Shown piece after piece: positions 1 to 9,266 of a stretch of 64,000 nt of DNA. Both the position numbers and the translations under genes were made by a program. Origin of the DNA: Alteromonas australica. GTDB lineage: Bacteria; Pseudomonadota; Gammaproteobacteria; Enterobacterales; Alteromonadaceae. The notes beneath the pieces were generated by a model, which made no database searches, was not told where the DNA came from, and saw only the letters and a list, made by a program, of their open reading frames with translations. The stretch is from assembly GCF_000730385.1 (NCBI RefSeq), contig NZ_CP008849.1:2232001-2296000 (forward strand). The letters are read 5' to 3'. The first letter of the stretch is position 1. Each line of letters opens with the position of its first letter.

Positions 1-762
1 GGCAATGTGAAATGGCAAGTATTACCACGTAATCAGCAAACACTGGTACAGGCTATTTCGCGAGTACCAACCTCATCGGGTTTACTGAATGGCGATTGCT
101 CTGTCATGCCAATCATTCTCTTTATGGAAGATCACAAAGCCGAAACCATTTCTCGCGTGGTTGAAGCGGTGAAGGATTATCGCGATGAGTACCAAACCGA
201 TGACATGTCATTTAGCTTAGCTTCGGGCCCTGTTGGCGTAATGGCGGCGACGAATGAAGCGGTTAAAGCAGCCCAAGATCCCATGATGCTTTACGTATTT
301 GGTGCGGTTATTGCGCTTTGTTTAATAAGCTTCCGTTCTATACGAGCAACGCTTGTAGTGGTGATCCCACTCTATGTGGTGTCGGTTTTAGCGCAAGCCT
401 TAATGACATATCTTCAAATTGGTCTCACCGTCTCTACGCTACCTGTTATCGCACTAGGAGTGGGTATAGGTGTGGACTATGGTATTTATATCCTTTCTAC
501 GAAGAGTTTAATGCTGAAAAAAGGTGCCACCGTTCAGGAAGCTTACTTAGCGGCATTAAAAGAACGGGGAAGTGCGGTCCTCTTTACGGGGATTACACTA
601 GCAATAGGCGTGAGCACGTGGGTATTCTCATCGCTTAAATTCCAAATGGACATGGGAATTTTGCTCACCTTTATGTTTGTTGTGAACATGTTAGGGGCCA
701 TTATTGTGCTTCCAGCCTTAGCGCGTTTCCTCTGGTGGAATAAAAACGACCCTGACGCATAA
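1..762 (+). CDS. RND/MMPL-family exporter, C-terminal part (cut by window start)
   Basis: The frame is open from the first base, so this is the 3' end of a longer gene. The visible ~254 residues contain a short periplasmic stretch followed by five or six hydrophobic helices. The helices carry the RND-typical segment GVGIGVDYGIYIL and the ending LPALARFLWW. The family (hydrophobe/lipid exporters of the RND superfamily) uses the proton gradient to move lipids or hydrophobic compounds across the inner membrane. The substrate cannot be told from this part. A strong rho-independent terminator follows 20 bases after the stop, so it ends its transcription unit. Confidence 0.85.
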   Translation, partial: GNVKWQVLPRNQQTLVQAISRVPTSSGLLNGDCSVMPIILFMEDHKAETISRVVEAVKDYRDEYQTDDMSFSLASGPVGVMAATNEAVKAAQDPMMLYVFGAVIALCLISFRSIRATLVVVIPLYVVSVLAQALMTYLQIGLTVSTLPVIALGVGIGVDYGIYILSTKSLMLKKGATVQEAYLAALKERGSAVLFTGITLAIGVSTWVFSSLKFQMDMGILLTFMFVVNMLGAIIVLPALARFLWWNKNDPDA

Positions 763-782
763 TTATTTTTGCGTAAGCATGC

Positions 783-812
783 AAAAAAAAGGGCCGTTAG
801 GCCCTTTTTTGT
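783..812 (+). terminator. rho-independent terminator after the RND exporter
   Basis: GGGCC-GTTA-GGCCC stem-loop preceded by an A-run and followed by six T. It closes the exporter transcript before the glutamate dehydrogenase gene. Confidence 0.85.
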
Positions 813-934
813 AGGTGTTTTCTGCATAGTTATCTATGCTGTTAATATGACGTTAAAAAGGGCTTTAATTCACTGTTCGTTTTAGCGAAAATAGCTTTGT
901 AACTCAGCACTTACGACATTTATAAGGTTTACTA

Positions 935-3900
935 ATGACAGTCAACTCACAGCGACACTCAGTACTGCTTGATAACGTTTATTCACTTATCGATAAAAAA
1001 GTGGATGCGCAGCAGAAGTCTCTTGTGCAGCAATTCGGCCGCCTGTTGTATAAAAACATTTCTAATGATGATTTAGAAAACCGCAACGACAGCGATTTGT
1101 ACGGTGCCACACTCAGCCTATGGAGTGGGTTGGCAAAATTTAAAAGCACGGCCCCCTACATTCGTGTGTTTAATCCTGAAATTGAAAAACACGGTTGGCA
1201 TTCAAGCCACACCATTGTTGAAATTATTGTCAATGATATGCCGTTTCTTGTGGATTCGGTAAGAATGTCTCTTAACCGGCTTAATATCACGGCCCATCTA
1301 TTTTTACACAGCCCTATTGCGATTAAGCGAAATGACAAAGCGCAAGTCTCTGCTTTTGCCGAGCCGGGTAAAACCCTTGAAGGTACACGCAAAGAAACGG
1401 TAATTTTTATTGAGGTTGACAGGCAAACAAGTAAGTCTGATATCGAGACCTTAACCAAAGAGCTGCATTCCGTGGTAGATGAAGTGTCGCTGGCCGTGGC
1501 TGACTGGCAAGATATGACAGGTAAGCTGCAGACGGTGATTAAAGACACGGCTAAATTTAACTGGCCGGTATCTGCTGCCCACAAAAAACAAACCAAAACC
1601 TTTTTAGAGTGGTTGAGCGATCACAACTTTACCATGATGGGCTATCGCTATTATGAGGTGAAAGCCATTGAGGGAGACCACAGATGGATCCCCGCTAACG
1701 ACACCAGTCTAGGGCTATTGAAAAACTCAATTAACGACCGTGAACGCTTGCTTTCCAAGTTACCTGCCTCTGCCAGAGAAGAAGCATTAAGCGACCACCC
1801 GCTTATTCTGACGAAAACCAACTCACGTTCACGTGTTCACCGTCCAGCCTACATGGACTACGTAGGCGTGAAAGTATTTAACAAAGACGGCAATGTCGTA
1901 GGCGAGCACCGCTTCTTAGGCTTGTACTCTGCGTCTTTCTACAACATGAGTGTAACGCAACTGCCTATTTTGAAAGAAAAGGTGCAAGAAATTTGTGCAC
2001 TATCAGGCTTTGAGCCAGGCACACATGCGTTTAAAGCGTTTGAAAACATTGTTGAAACTTACCCGAGAGACGAACTGCTGCAAACACCGGCGGACGAACT
2101 GGCTCAAATTGTTATGGGTATCTTTCAGATGCAAGAACGGGGTATATCTCGGCTATTTATTCGCAAAGATGTCTTCGGTCGTTTCTTTTCGTGCATGGTA
2201 TTTGTACCTAGAGAACGCTACAACACGCAGTTGCGTAAAGAAACACAAGCATTATTGAAAGCCTCGCTGGGTGCAAAAGAAGAAGTTGAATTTACCACCT
2301 TCTTCTCAGAGTCCGTGTACGCACGCACCCATTACATCGCCAGAGTGAAAGATAACAATGCGGAATATGACGTGAAGGAAATCGAAAAAAACATCATTGA
2401 ATTAACCAAAACCTGGAATGACAGGTTAGCGTCATCGATTTCTGCAAATTACGGTGAAGCGTCTGGTAAGGCTTTAGAGCGCAAGTATAACAATGCGTTT
2501 TCCCGTAGTTACATGGAGCATAACCTACCCGGAGCTGCACTTGTAGATATTGGTAAACTTGAGCAACTGAGTGACGAACGTACTTTAGATATGCTGTTTT
2601 ATCGTCCTCAAGAAGAGCAAAACGACAGCCAAATAGTTAAACTAAAACTGTTTCATCGTGCAGAGCCCATTCATTTATCTGACGTACTTCCTATGTTGGA
2701 AAACTTCGGATTGCGGGTTATTGATGAAAGCCCTTATAAAATCACATGCTCGAAAGGGGAAAAGAATTGGGTAATGGATTTCACCATGTTGCACAAAAGT
2801 GGCCAACACTTTGACATGGAAAATGCCCAAATACTCTTTCAAGATGCCTTTGCGAAGGTGTGGTACAACACCCTCGAAGATGATGCGTTCAACCGCTTAA
2901 TACTAGGTGCAAACCTTACAGGCCGTAAAGTCACGATATTGCGTGCTTACGCAAAATACATGCGCCAAACCGGCAGTTCGTTTAGCCGCGACTACATTGC
3001 AAATACATTAGCGAATTACCCTGACATTGCCCGTTTGTTAGTTAGCTTCTTCGATGTGCGTTTTAACCCCGCGAAAAAACGCAATGCTAAAAAAGAAGAA
3101 AGCTTACTTGATAACATCAAGGCGCAATTAGACAACGTGGGCAACTTAGACGACGACAGAATTATCCGTCGCTACTTAGATATGATGTCGGCCACGCTAA
3201 GAACCAACTTTTATCAAAATGATGCGCAAGGCAACGAAAAATCCTATGTTTCATTTAAGATGGCGCCAGAACGTATCCCTGATATGCCATTGCCGCTGCC
3301 TAAATTTGAGGTGTTTGTCTATAGCCCACGTGTAGAAGGTGTGCACTTAAGAGGTGGGAAAGTCGCCCGCGGCGGTTTACGCTGGTCTGACCGCCAAGAA
3401 GATTTTAGAACAGAAATTCTTGGCTTGGTAAAAGCACAGCAAGTTAAGAACACGGTCATTGTCCCCGTAGGTGCAAAAGGGGGCTTTGTATGTAAAAAGC
3501 TTCCTGTGGGTGAAGGGCGTGAAGCCATTCAAGCGGAAGGCCAAGCCTGCTATAAGATTTTCATTACCAGCCTTTTAGACATTACAGATAATATTGTTAA
3601 CGGCCAAATTGTCCCCCCCGTTGATGTCGTGCGCCTTGATGAAGACGACCCTTATTTAGTGGTAGCTGCCGACAAAGGCACGGCCACATTCTCTGATATT
3701 GCCAATGGCATCGCTGAGGATTTCGGTTTCTGGTTAGGGGATGCCTTTGCCTCAGGTGGCAGTATTGGTTACGACCATAAGAAAATGGGCATTACCGCAC
3801 GTGGTGGTTGGGAGTCGGTTAAACGCCACTTCAGAGAAATTGGTATTGATTGTCAGACTACTGACTTTACCTGTGTGGGTGTCGGCGATATGGCCGGCGA

Positions 3901-5773
3901 CGTGTTTGGTAACGGTATGCTGTTGTCGAAGCATACGCGGCTTATTTCAGCGTTTAACCATTTACACATCTTTTTTGACCCGAATCCCGATGCGGCCGCT
4001 AGCTACGAAGAGCGTATGCGTTTGTTTGAAAACCCACGGTTAACCTGGGAAGACTACGACACCAAGCTTATATCCAAAGGCGGTGGTGTATTCAGCCGTG
4101 CTGCAAAATCCATTAAACTAACCCCTGAAATGAAAAAGTGGTTAGGCACACGTCAAATGACAATGACGCCGAATGAGCTAATTCATAACATTCTTAAAAT
4201 GCCTGTTGATTTGCTTTGGAATGGCGGCATCGGTACCTACATTAAGAGTAAAAAAGAATCCCATTCTGATGTGGGCGACCGTGCCAACGACGATTTACGG
4301 GTTAATGGACAAGATGTTCAAGCGAAAATTGTCGGTGAGGGTGGAAATTTAGGTCTCACTCAACTTGGTCGAATTGAATATGCTGCACATGGCGGCCGTG
4401 TTAACACAGACTTTATTGACAATGTGGGGGGTGTTGATTGTTCAGATAACGAAGTTAACATCAAAATTCTGCTAAATGGTTTGGTGAACGATGGTGAATT
4501 GACCCTCAAGCAACGCAACAAGTTACTGTATGACATGACTGACGATGTTTCTCGTATCGTACTGAAAGACTGTTATCGCCAAACGCAATCCATCTCTATC
4601 ACGGAATTGGCAGGCGTCAAACAGCTGAAAGAACAATTGCGGTTTATCCATGGCTTAGAGCGTGAAGGTCAGCTTAACCGAGAACTGGAGTTTATCCCAA
4701 GTGATGATGAAATTTCAGATAGGGTGGCCTCAGACCGCGGCCTTACACGCCCTGAACTTAGCGTACTTATTGCTTACGGCAAGATGGTGTTAAAAGATGA
4801 GCTGAATATTCCTGACATTACGGATAACCCATATCATGGACGCTTACTCATTAGCGCTTTCCCTGAAGTGCTCAGACAGAAGTTTCAATCTCACATGCAG
4901 CAACATCCGCTGCGAAGCGAAATTATTGCCACAAAATTAACCAATAATATGGTTAACGACATGGGGCTTAACTTTGTCTTCAGATTACAAGAAGAGACGG
5001 GCGCTAGTGTGCAGGAAATTGCTGACGCTTACGCGATAGTGCACGGTATTTTCAATATGGACGAATTGTGGTCACAGATTGAAAACCTAGACAATGTGAT
5101 TGATGCCAAATTGCAGTTACATATGCTAGACGAAGCTAGACGTATTATGCGCCGCGCCGCGCGTTGGTACATTAGACACGGCAATAAGTCACTGAGTATT
5201 GAAGATGCCATTGCAAGCTACAAAGACACCTTCGAAATCTTGTCTAAGAACCTACAAGATTATTTAGTCGAAGGGGAGTACACCCAATTAGAAGATAAAA
5301 CCAGCCGCTACGCGAGCCAAGGTGTACCACAAGACATCGCTTACAAGGTGGCAAGTTTCTCTAATATGTTCTCAAGTTTCGATTTAGCTCAAGTGGTTAG
5401 CTCGAACAAACACAGCACAGACGTTATCGCGCGCTTATACTTCCAGTTAGGCTCTCGTTTAGAACTTCACTGGTTCTTAGATCAAATCAACAACCAAGCG
5501 GTCAGTAACCATTGGCAAGCCCTGGCCAGGGCATCTTACCGTGAAGAGCTTGACTGGCAACAGCGCTCAATTACAGCAAATTTGTTGCACTCTAACCCAG
5601 ATATTGACGATGCCGATCAAATTCTCGATGAATGGATTGAGAGTAATCAGGTGTTGTTGAAGCGTTGGTATCACATGATGTCTGAGTTTAAAACCAGTAC
5701 AACTCACGAATTTGCGAAGTTTTCTGTCGCATTACGTGAATTGATGCTTTTAAGCGTGAAGTCTAACCATTAG
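935..5773 (+). CDS. gdhB: NAD-specific glutamate dehydrogenase, large 180-kDa type
   Basis: 1612 residues, the usual size of the large bacterial NAD-GDH family (PF05088 type). These enzymes oxidise L-glutamate to 2-oxoglutarate and ammonium and so feed amino acids into the TCA cycle. The N-terminal ~700 residues match the regulatory ACT-like part. The catalytic core lies around residues 800-1200, with RGGLRWSDR and the glycine/lysine motif PVGAKGGFV near residue 840. The nucleotide-binding stretch GEGGNLGLTQ lies near residue 1140. The ATG at 935 is preceded by an AAGG-type ribosome site. It is monocistronic: a terminator lies upstream and another downstream. Confidence 0.95.
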   Translation: MTVNSQRHSVLLDNVYSLIDKKVDAQQKSLVQQFGRLLYKNISNDDLENRNDSDLYGATLSLWSGLAKFKSTAPYIRVFNPEIEKHGWHSSHTIVEIIVNDMPFLVDSVRMSLNRLNITAHLFLHSPIAIKRNDKAQVSAFAEPGKTLEGTRKETVIFIEVDRQTSKSDIETLTKELHSVVDEVSLAVADWQDMTGKLQTVIKDTAKFNWPVSAAHKKQTKTFLEWLSDHNFTMMGYRYYEVKAIEGDHRWIPANDTSLGLLKNSINDRERLLSKLPASAREEALSDHPLILTKTNSRSRVHRPAYMDYVGVKVFNKDGNVVGEHRFLGLYSASFYNMSVTQLPILKEKVQEICALSGFEPGTHAFKAFENIVETYPRDELLQTPADELAQIVMGIFQMQERGISRLFIRKDVFGRFFSCMVFVPRERYNTQLRKETQALLKASLGAKEEVEFTTFFSESVYARTHYIARVKDNNAEYDVKEIEKNIIELTKTWNDRLASSISANYGEASGKALERKYNNAFSRSYMEHNLPGAALVDIGKLEQLSDERTLDMLFYRPQEEQNDSQIVKLKLFHRAEPIHLSDVLPMLENFGLRVIDESPYKITCSKGEKNWVMDFTMLHKSGQHFDMENAQILFQDAFAKVWYNTLEDDAFNRLILGANLTGRKVTILRAYAKYMRQTGSSFSRDYIANTLANYPDIARLLVSFFDVRFNPAKKRNAKKEESLLDNIKAQLDNVGNLDDDRIIRRYLDMMSATLRTNFYQNDAQGNEKSYVSFKMAPERIPDMPLPLPKFEVFVYSPRVEGVHLRGGKVARGGLRWSDRQEDFRTEILGLVKAQQVKNTVIVPVGAKGGFVCKKLPVGEGREAIQAEGQACYKIFITSLLDITDNIVNGQIVPPVDVVRLDEDDPYLVVAADKGTATFSDIANGIAEDFGFWLGDAFASGGSIGYDHKKMGITARGGWESVKRHFREIGIDCQTTDFTCVGVGDMAGDVFGNGMLLSKHTRLISAFNHLHIFFDPNPDAAASYEERMRLFENPRLTWEDYDTKLISKGGGVFSRAAKSIKLTPEMKKWLGTRQMTMTPNELIHNILKMPVDLLWNGGIGTYIKSKKESHSDVGDRANDDLRVNGQDVQAKIVGEGGNLGLTQLGRIEYAAHGGRVNTDFIDNVGGVDCSDNEVNIKILLNGLVNDGELTLKQRNKLLYDMTDDVSRIVLKDCYRQTQSISITELAGVKQLKEQLRFIHGLEREGQLNRELEFIPSDDEISDRVASDRGLTRPELSVLIAYGKMVLKDELNIPDITDNPYHGRLLISAFPEVLRQKFQSHMQQHPLRSEIIATKLTNNMVNDMGLNFVFRLQEETGASVQEIADAYAIVHGIFNMDELWSQIENLDNVIDAKLQLHMLDEARRIMRRAARWYIRHGNKSLSIEDAIASYKDTFEILSKNLQDYLVEGEYTQLEDKTSRYASQGVPQDIAYKVASFSNMFSSFDLAQVVSSNKHSTDVIARLYFQLGSRLELHWFLDQINNQAVSNHWQALARASYREELDWQQRSITANLLHSNPDIDDADQILDEWIESNQVLLKRWYHMMSEFKTSTTHEFAKFSVALRELMLLSVKSNH

Positions 5774-5796
5774 AATACACGCATTCAGAGATGTTC

Positions 5797-5823
5797 AAGC
5801 CCTGTTTATCAGGGCTTTTTTAT
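5797..5823 (+). terminator. terminator after NAD-glutamate dehydrogenase
   Basis: AGCCCTG-TTTAT-CAGGGCT stem-loop followed by a T-run, between the dehydrogenase stop and pyrD. Confidence 0.85.
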
Positions 5824-5848
5824 ACCAATTAAGTGATCGAAAACACCC

Positions 5849-6856
5849 ATGCAATCATTAGTGCAAAAACTACTGCTTCAATGCGAACCTGAAAAAAGTC
5901 ACGATTTCACCATAAACTGGCTAAACAAAACGCAACATACGCCATTAAAATGGATGTATAGCACCACAACTGTCAAGAAACCGGTGACGGTAGCAGGGAT
6001 CACATTTGATAACCCAGTAGGCTTGGCGGCTGGGCTAGATAAAAACGGGGATTGTATCGATGCGTTTGCCCAAATGGGGTTTGGATTTGTAGAAATTGGC
6101 ACAGTGACGCCTCGCCCTCAGGCAGGAAACCCGAAGCCTCGGTTATTCCGCATCCCTGAAAAACAAGCCATAATTAACCGCATGGGGTTCAATAATAAAG
6201 GGGTAGATCACCTCGTAGAACAGGTAAAAACGGCGCAATTTAAAGGCCCAATTGGCATCAATATAGGGAAGAATAAAGATACTGAAGACGAGAAAGCGTT
6301 AGACGATTATCTCATTTGCTTGAACAAGGTGTATCCTTATGCCAGCTACGTCACTATCAATATTTCATCTCCCAATACACCTGGGTTAAGAAATTTGCAA
6401 TATGGTGCAGCGCTAGATGCATTACTTGCAGGGCTGAAAGCCGCACAAGAAACCTTAACGCAAACCCACGGTAAATACGTTCCCTTATTTATTAAAATCG
6501 CGCCAGATCTTAGCGACGATGAAATTACTAGCATTGCAGCCTCATTGATAAACAGTAAAATGGACGGCGTGATAGCCACCAACACGACCTTGTCTCGTGA
6601 GCAAGTGAAAGGGTTACTGCATGGCGACGAAACCGGTGGCCTTAGCGGGTCCGTACTGACTGACATGAGTTTAAATGTTACCAAGAAACTTTCTGCCGCA
6701 TTAGACAGAGCTATCCCTATCATCGGAGTAGGTGGCATAGATTCACCAGAAACGGCAAAAGCCCGACTGGATGCTGGGGCATCATTAGTACAAGTGTACT
6801 CATCGTTTATTTATCAAGGCCCAAGCCTCGTTAACCGAATTGTAAAAGCGTTATAA
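5849..6856 (+). CDS. pyrD: dihydroorotate dehydrogenase (quinone), class 2
   Basis: 335 residues, the length of class 2 enzymes. It oxidises dihydroorotate to orotate in pyrimidine synthesis, passing electrons to quinone at the inner membrane. Visible motifs are the FMN-site segment [13 protein letters not shown], the substrate/active-site segment [15 protein letters not shown] with the catalytic serine that marks class 2, KIAPDL, and the phosphate-binding VGGIDS. The N-terminal helices needed for quinone access are present. The pyrD-rlmL order is conserved in related gammaproteobacteria. Confidence 0.96.
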   Translation: MQSLVQKLLLQCEPEKSHDFTINWLNKTQHTPLKWMYSTTTVKKPVTVAGITFDNPVGLAAGLDKNGDCIDAFAQMGFGFVEIGTVTPRPQAGNPKPRLFRIPEKQAIINRMGFNNKGVDHLVEQVKTAQFKGPIGINIGKNKDTEDEKALDDYLICLNKVYPYASYVTINISSPNTPGLRNLQYGAALDALLAGLKAAQETLTQTHGKYVPLFIKIAPDLSDDEITSIAASLINSKMDGVIATNTTLSREQVKGLLHGDETGGLSGSVLTDMSLNVTKKLSAALDRAIPIIGVGGIDSPETAKARLDAGASLVQVYSSFIYQGPSLVNRIVKAL

Positions 6857-6939
6857 TAGCGGCAAAACACTGTCGCTAAAAAAACACCAAAATTGACAAA
6901 ATCGCGCACACCATGGTGTGCGCTCTATCAGGTAATTGA

Positions 6940-9036
6940 ATGAATACTATTCTGGTAACAACCAGTCGCGGATTAGATGAACTTCTTAAACAAGAAATTC
7001 TGACCTTGTGTCCTGATGCGCAAATTAAACAAGCGCCAGGCATGATGCAGTTTGAAGGCAGCAAAGAAGACGCTTATCGGCTTTGTCTGTGGTCTCGGCT
7101 AGCCAACCGAGTCATTTGGGTACTCGCTACCGGTAAAGCCAATGATGCCGATGCCCTTTATGACACGGCCATGTCGGTGGACTGGCAGTTACACATGGCA
7201 TCATCCCATACCTTATCTGTACAATTTATTGGTACCAACTTTGCCATAAAAAATACCCAGTTTGGCGCAGTTAAAATAAAAGACGCCATTGTGGATCAAT
7301 TTGTAGAGCAAGGGTTGGCGCGACCTTCTGTCGAACGTAAATTACCAGATTTCCCTGTTTATGCGCGGCTGCAAAGGGATAACGTTATTATTGGTCTAGA
7401 CATGGCAGGAGCCAGTCTCCACCAACGCGCCTACCGCCAACAAACCGGTGATGCGCCCCTAAAAGAACATATTGCCTGCGCGATGCTTATGCGTAGTGGC
7501 TGGACGGAAAATACCGAAGCCCCACTTACGGATATCATGTGCGGATCAGGCACTATAGCCATCGAAGCCGCCTATATTGCCCGCAATATTGCACCAGGTA
7601 TGAAACGACAGTTTTGGGGTTTTAACAAATGGCTAGGACACGAAGCCGCCATTTGGGATGCCTTAGTTGAAAGTGCCCTTGCTTCACAAAAGCCCGCCGC
7701 AACCGGCATTTACGCAGCGGACTCCAGCCGTAAAATGGTAAGTATTGCAAAAGCTAACGCTGACTTTGCCGGCGTGTTTAGCGATATTTCCTTTAGTGTA
7801 CAAGATGCAACAAAATCTTCTCCGCCCACGGCCGTTCCGGGGTTTGTAGTGTCAAACCCGCCGTACGGTGAACGATTAGGTGAATTAACCTCACTTATTC
7901 CACTTTTCAATGACTGGGGCAAACGCTTCAAAGAAGCATGGAAAGGCTGGCATGTTACCTTGCTGAGTAGTAACCGCGATTTATTACGCGTACTTAAACT
8001 TCGCGCCTCGAAAGACTATGCCATGAATAATGGAAAGCTTGAGTGTCGACTTGTTAATTATGCATTGAACGAAGAAAACGTGGTGCAGTTTAATGAGGAT
8101 GCGGGTGATCATGAGTTTGCCAATAGACTCAAGAAAAACCTGAAACGATTGAAAAGCTGGATTAAAAAGACCGATACCAATTGTTACCGAATTTACGATG
8201 CAGATTTACCTGACTATAACGTGGCCATTGATCGATACGATGATTGGCTTGTGGTGCAAGAGTATGCGCCACCTAAAACCGTGTCAGAAGACAAAGCCCG
8301 TAAACGTTTGCAAGAAGTGTTGTTGTATTTGCCAACCGTTACTGGTGTTTCGCCAAAACAGATTGCATTAAAAGTACGCAGCCAACAAAAAGGTACAAAG
8401 CAGTACGAGAAATTCAATCAAACTGGCGAAATGATGACGGTGCACGAAAACGGCGCTCAGTTTCTTGTCAACCTAACCGATTATCTCGATACGGGTTTAT
8501 TCTTAGATCATAGAAATACCCGCCAAAAAGTGATGCAACTCGCGAAGGGAAAAGATGTTTTGAACCTCTTTTCCTACACAGGCAGTGTGTCGGTATTTGC
8601 CGCTAAGGGCGGGGCGAAATCGGTGACCACCGTAGATATGTCTAAAACCTATTTAGACTGGGCAAAAAAGAATGTCGCATTAAACAAACTGCAAGGCCCT
8701 CACGCGTTTATTCAAGCGGATTGCACCACCTGGTTAAGCGACCATAAAGGAAAGTACGACTTAATCTTTATTGATCCACCGTCGTTTTCTAATTCAAAGC
8801 GAATGCAAAGCACATGGGATGTACAACGAGATCACATTATGATGCTTACCCATGCGCACAAATGCCTAAATGAAAAAGGCACGATTATCTTTTCTAATAA
8901 TAAACGTGGTTTTAAACTGGATAGCGCAGCCCTTGAAACTCTAGGTTTCCAAATAGAAAATATTACCAAGGAAACCATTCCAGAGGACTTTGCCCGCAAA
9001 GGAAACATCCACCAATGTTGGGTTTTAACGTTATGA
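6940..9036 (+). CDS. rlmL: bifunctional 23S rRNA methyltransferase RlmKL (m2G2445 and m7G2069)
   Basis: 698 residues, as in the fused RlmKL protein. An N-terminal THUMP region is followed by the first methyltransferase domain, with the SAM motif DIMCGSGTIAIEAA and the catalytic SNPPYGERLGE. The second domain has NLFSYTGSVSVFAA and IDPPSFSNSKRM. It modifies two guanines of 23S rRNA in the peptidyl-transferase region. The stop overlaps the start of the glutaredoxin-like gene (ATGA), and uup follows the same way, so the three are translationally coupled. Confidence 0.95.
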   Translation: MNTILVTTSRGLDELLKQEILTLCPDAQIKQAPGMMQFEGSKEDAYRLCLWSRLANRVIWVLATGKANDADALYDTAMSVDWQLHMASSHTLSVQFIGTNFAIKNTQFGAVKIKDAIVDQFVEQGLARPSVERKLPDFPVYARLQRDNVIIGLDMAGASLHQRAYRQQTGDAPLKEHIACAMLMRSGWTENTEAPLTDIMCGSGTIAIEAAYIARNIAPGMKRQFWGFNKWLGHEAAIWDALVESALASQKPAATGIYAADSSRKMVSIAKANADFAGVFSDISFSVQDATKSSPPTAVPGFVVSNPPYGERLGELTSLIPLFNDWGKRFKEAWKGWHVTLLSSNRDLLRVLKLRASKDYAMNNGKLECRLVNYALNEENVVQFNEDAGDHEFANRLKKNLKRLKSWIKKTDTNCYRIYDADLPDYNVAIDRYDDWLVVQEYAPPKTVSEDKARKRLQEVLLYLPTVTGVSPKQIALKVRSQQKGTKQYEKFNQTGEMMTVHENGAQFLVNLTDYLDTGLFLDHRNTRQKVMQLAKGKDVLNLFSYTGSVSVFAAKGGAKSVTTVDMSKTYLDWAKKNVALNKLQGPHAFIQADCTTWLSDHKGKYDLIFIDPPSFSNSKRMQSTWDVQRDHIMMLTHAHKCLNEKGTIIFSNNKRGFKLDSAALETLGFQIENITKETIPEDFARKGNIHQCWVLTL

Positions 9037-9266
9037 AAATAGTGTTTTACACTGGCCCGCAGTGCAGTTTGTGTGATTTAGCGGAATTAGAGTTAAGCAA
9101 AACCGCGATGTATTCCGCGTTAGACATTGAAAAAGTCAATATTCGCAACGATGCCAACTTATATCATTTGTACGGCGCACGCATTCCCGTACTAAAACGT
9201 GCAGACAATAACCGTGAGATAGGTTGGCCATTTGACAGTAGTACCTTGGAGATATTTTTACAGTGA
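9033..9266 (+). CDS. glutaredoxin-like (DUF836) small thiol protein
   Basis: 77 residues from the ATG that overlaps the rlmL stop by four bases; an upstream in-frame ATG at 9015 lies inside rlmL and is less likely. The N-terminus MKIVFYTGPQCSLCDLAE has the thioredoxin-fold beta strand followed by a CxxC pair. A later segment, ARIPVLKR, contains the cis-proline expected in this fold. The partner is unknown. The same gene sits between rlmL and uup in relatives (established context). The stop overlaps the uup start. Confidence 0.85.
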   Translation: MKIVFYTGPQCSLCDLAELELSKTAMYSALDIEKVNIRNDANLYHLYGARIPVLKRADNNREIGWPFDSSTLEIFLQ